From assembly GCA_020543525.1 (NCBI GenBank), contig JAHYIO010000004.1:1426001-1490000 (forward strand): a DNA stretch of 64,000 nt. Direction: 5' to 3'. Below, piece after piece: positions 61,001-64,000 of the stretch. A program made the position numbers and the translations under genes. Position 1 is the first letter of the stretch. Each line of letters begins with the position of its first letter. The DNA is from Coriolopsis trogii (lineage: Eukaryota; Basidiomycota; Agaricomycetes; Polyporales; Polyporaceae). The notes below the pieces were generated by a model that was not told the origin of the DNA, ran no database searches, and saw nothing but the letters and a program-made list of their open reading frames with translations.

Positions 61001-61504
61001 TGCAGGGTCACGCAGAGCATGGGCGGGTTGGGTGGAGACTCTGAGACCAAACAATAGGAGAGCAGCAAACTGACCTGGCTCGTACTGGCAATCACACGTC
61101 ATGCTCTCCAGAGCCTCTCTCGACTTTCCCAACGTCCCATACTGGTAGGCGTTCTTGGGGATCTCAGTGAAGCATTGCATGGCCTCTTCCTCGGCTCGAG
61201 GCAGATGCCCAATCAACTGGACGGGAGCCTTCGGTGGTTTGCCCTTCTTGGTAGAGACAGCCGGGGTCGCAGAGGGGGTAGATTTGTGAGAGTCGGTCTC
61301 CATCTTCGCCTCAACAGAGGTACTGCGAGACATGGAGGGTCCGGCACTGTCCTCTTTGACGGAGGCGGGAGGAAAGAAGTCGTCCCTCATCTCTGCGTCC
61401 TTGACTAGTCCGATGTCCATAGTCTCGGCCTTGACGGCGTCGGACTCGAAGAGGAGCGCAGCAGAGGAGAGACGCTTGACATGAACCTCTGTCATGGTGG
61501 ACAT
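58087..61504 (-). CDS. set2: Histone H3 lysine-36 methyltransferase SET2
   Basis: Minus-strand gene of about a dozen exons; first exon 61504-61075, stop at 58087-58089. Order: disordered N-terminus; AWS zinc region (CDCQYEPG, then [20 protein letters not shown] and [11 protein letters not shown]); SET domain ([48 protein letters not shown]); post-[17 protein letters not shown]; a TFIIS N-like helical region ([20 protein letters not shown]); and near the C-terminus an SRI domain ([20 protein letters not shown] ... [17 protein letters not shown]), which binds phosphorylated RNA polymerase II tail. AWS plus SRI identifies SET2 rather than E(z) or ASH1. It acts in the nucleus during elongation. 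Divergent from RPA49. Confidence 0.94.
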
Positions 61505-61843
61505 GTGAGGGTATAATCCCGAGACGAGTGCGCCGTCGTGGTAGACTGTGTAACCTGCGGGATCTGGAGGAAGTTAGTTGCCCCGGAGGCGGGAGCTATG
61601 GGTTGAGATGCTGCAAGCTTGTGCGAGCAATAATTTATATCGCAGAGCAAAGCGAAAGCGTGCAGACGATGAAGAGCAGCGTAGAACCCGATGAGGAGAA
61701 AGCGGAGAGGAAAGCAGAGACCAAGGAGAGCGGGTCGGAGGAACGCAGATGGTCGTCCGAATCCAAAGGACACAGCTCCGAAGCGCCCGGCCCTTGCACC
61801 TGTTCCACCAAGTCCTTTACTGTCTCATTCCTCACACCGGACC
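61505..61843. promoter_or_regulatory. Bidirectional promoter between SET2 and RPA49
   Basis: Only 339 bp separate the two start codons, so the genes must share or abut promoters. No specific operator was identified. Confidence 0.6.
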
Positions 61844-63504
61844 ATGGCCTCCTCCACAATCAGCAAGAAGCGGAAGCGTGGCGCGGAGGAGGCAGACAAG
61901 GTCACAGTCAGGCTCAGCACGCAGCCTGCCAGCCAGGTTGGCCCTGTCCTAGGTGAGCGACTACACAAATTTCCCGGCGCGAAGGAATTAGTGCTCACCA
62001 CACGCCGCGCTGTAGCGAGCTTCCCATCTTTGGATCCACCACGCTCGACTGCTTTTCAATGCTATGTGCAAAAGGGGAGCGACAAAAACGCGCCATTTGA
62101 GGCCCAACCAACGCTTGTGGCAGGAGAGTCGGAGACGGTGGACTTCTACTCTCCCGACGGGCCGCTGTCTTCAACGGGTTGCAGGTGCGTGCCCTTCAAT
62201 CTTGATATCCCACATTCGTTTACCCTTTTCCGAAGCTATATGGTTGGTGTGTATGACAAGCGTACTAACACAACCACACTGCGACCTGCTCCTTTGCATG
62301 TCCTTGCGCGTCAAGTCAAAGCGCTCAAGAATCTAAAGCCTATCGAGGTTTCGACAGAGGAGCGCATGGAACTACGAAACAATCTTGGAGAGGCATTCGG
62401 AACCAAGAAGGCCAAGGCTGCCATTCGTGCTCGCGAGCGGAATAGGGTGGACATCGATGCAATGAAAGATGTCGCCGGTCATCTACAGGATACGATCATG
62501 CAGAACACTGATACCCTCCCTACTGCCGGTAACTTACAAGTTACACATTCCTTGCACTTGGATTGTGCTCACATTGCTACTCAGAGGAGGCGAAGGCCAC
62601 CGCGGATAGTAGTCGCCTCATTCCTCCCTACAACGCCGATGCGCAACGACCGCAAGACGTATATGCATTGAACGATATCATCCCCGAAGCGGAGCTCAAT
62701 GCTCTTCCTATCAGTGCCTTCAAGTCCGCTAAAACGGACCAAGACCGTTACAGTCTGTTGCCGTTCAAGTCAGATTGGGTCAAGTTACAACTCCGTCTCA
62801 TCTACTCTGCCCCCAAACCCAATAAGTCGGATCTGTAGGCTGATTGCTGCCTTCTTTTCATCCTAATTGGAAACTTATCCTGCGAGCAGGAAGCTACTAT
62901 ACTATATATCCACGATGATGGCCTTCAAGAAGAACTCACGCAACGTTGGCGACAAGGACGCCCTACAGCAGCGACTCTCCGGTGTCCCGTCCATTGTCCT
63001 TGATGGTCTAATTTCTCGCTTCACGGAGAAGGAGCGCAGTACAAACAAGTACGTCGCACCTTACTCACTCTCGTAGTCGAAATCTCACCTTCTGTATCCA
63101 GACCCAAGATGACTCCGCAGACCGAAACGATGCTACTGACCCATATGTTCGCGCTCTGTCTTCGCATTGACGACTACGCCACGGATTACGAGGCGATCGC
63201 ACATGACTTGAGCGAACAACCCACAAAGTAAGTTTTTTTCCACTAGAATATGGTTTCATCTCAGCTCAACGTCCGTCTCAGAGTGAATGGCTTGTTCAAG
63301 TCTCTGGGTACGTGCGCTCGTCGATGCTCCCATAATACTCTGGGTATGCATGCTGACATTTTATCAGGTTGCGTCATCAAGAAGCTCACGTTCAACGAGC
63401 TGAAAGAACGTGGTCTACCGGACGCCGCTGCCGAGACAAAGCGCGCGGTGCTGAAGGTTCCGCTCGAGTTCCCGAAAGCAAGGGTCAAGCGTGCGCGACG
63501 GTAG
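61844..63504 (+). CDS. rpa49: RNA polymerase I subunit RPA49
   Basis: Seven exons starting at 61844 and ending at 63502-63504. Early exons are 61844-62184 and 62236-62528, then from 62585, 62890 and about 63103, with two more. The N-terminal dimerisation half shows basic KKRKRG then SFPSLDPPRSTAFQCY and YMVGVYDKRTNTTTLRPAPL. The C-terminal tandem winged-helix half includes ALNDIIPEAELNALPISAFK, RFTEKER, TETMLLTHMFALCLRIDDYA and LGCVIKKLTFNELKERGLPD. This matches A49/RPA49, which with RPA34 forms a TFIIF-like heterodimer on RNA polymerase I for rDNA transcription in the nucleolus. About 430 residues. Confidence 0.9.
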
Positions 63505-63663
63505 CTACTCGTCATGCTGGATGGGTCTTCTTGCGTTATATATGTCCGGGTTTTGAAGCCGCAATTGCGTTGGAACTTGCAGCATCTCATTGACTTGCAT
63601 AGCTGGTCGACCGGCATGAGCGACTACTATCGTTTATAGGCAAGAGTCTCTAGTTGCGCCCTC

Positions 63664-64000
63664 TCAGACATTGTGCCCCTTTATGAGGTCCGCTGCCTTC
63701 TCCGCCATGGCGACGATGACCGCAGTGGGATGTCCCGAAACCTGTTCCGGGAATGCAGAAGCGTCCACAACCCGGAGCCCGCGGACGCCATGGACGCGCA
63801 GTTCGGAGTCGAGGACACTGTCTTCGGCACTGTTGCCCATCCTTGCTGTTGACGTCTGTCCAAAATCGCGTGGCTGTGAATGGGTAAGACTGAGTTAGGA
63901 CTTGAGTCAAAACCTACTGGGTGCCAGCAGGTGCCGCCACGCGCTCGAATGAAGTCCCGGAGTTCGTCGTCCGTGATCTGTCATGCGTATCAGTCTCTAG
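63664..64000 (-). CDS. GMC oxidoreductase, C-terminal exons (partial)
   Basis: Two minus-strand exons, 63977-63918 and 63873-63664, plus unseen upstream exons beyond the window. The first reads ITDDELRDFIRARGGTCWHP, with the His expected as active-site base of glucose-methanol-choline FAD enzymes. The second reads RMGNSAEDSVLD, ELRVHGVRGLRVVDASAFP and SGHPTAVIVAMAEKAADLIK before the stop. These are the C-terminal hallmarks of the aryl-alcohol oxidase/choline dehydrogenase-like family, common in wood-decay fungi as H2O2 producers. Substrate cannot be told from this part. Confidence 0.9.

Noticed and set aside
58087..61504. Reading the SET gene as E(z)/EZH2
   Set aside because: It has an AWS region, a post-SET motif and a C-terminal SRI domain, and lacks the CXC domain; these define SET2.

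Overview
The window is nuclear DNA of a filamentous basidiomycete, almost certainly an agaricomycete mushroom or wood-rot fungus; I cannot name the genus. The evidence is genes cut by many 45-75 bp GT-AG introns, a DUF6534 membrane protein, P450s of basidiomycete type, a KDZ (CxC-type) transposase relic, a chromodomain Ty3/gypsy element, and fungal SET2, RPA49, Zn2Cys6 and GMC genes.

Layout. 1-12.8 kb is mobile-element territory: the 3' part of a decayed Ty3/gypsy chromovirus with a third ORF and 3' LTR (1-~4.2 kb), a broken KDZ transposase (~4.6-6.2 kb), an unrecognised gene fragment (6.2-7.0 kb), GC-rich DNA holding a ~570 bp-offset diverged duplication (7.4-8.9 kb), a fold-back element (8.9-9.6 kb), and an apparently intact PIF/Harbinger transposon with 54-bp terminal inverted repeats (9567-12774) carrying a Myb/SANT-like ORF and a DDE transposase.

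12.8-34.7 kb looks like a specialised-metabolite locus: a P450 5' relic, a DUF6534 protein in about 20 tiny exons, a UbiA-type membrane prenyltransferase/cyclase, two multi-exon P450s, a COQ1-like trans-prenyl diphosphate synthase and a 14-TM-type MFS exporter. The synthase could make an allylic diphosphate, the UbiA protein could transfer or cyclise it, the P450s could oxidise the product and the MFS protein could export it. That order is inference. A ~250 bp segment upstream of the MFS start codon recurs in inverted orientation at 18.6-18.9 kb. The 28.5-32.1 kb stretch has no gene I can name.

35.2-64 kb is a conserved, gene-dense block: GAPDH with a 5-nt micro-exon, a large RasGEF, mitochondrial aconitase, a DUF1365 protein, a small unknown protein, a Zn2Cys6 transcription factor, an F-box-like protein, the H3K36 methyltransferase SET2 divergent from RNA polymerase I subunit RPA49, and the 3' end of a GMC oxidoreductase running off the window.

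Exon borders were placed by eye from GT-AG sites and reading-frame continuity, so individual junctions may be wrong where noted.
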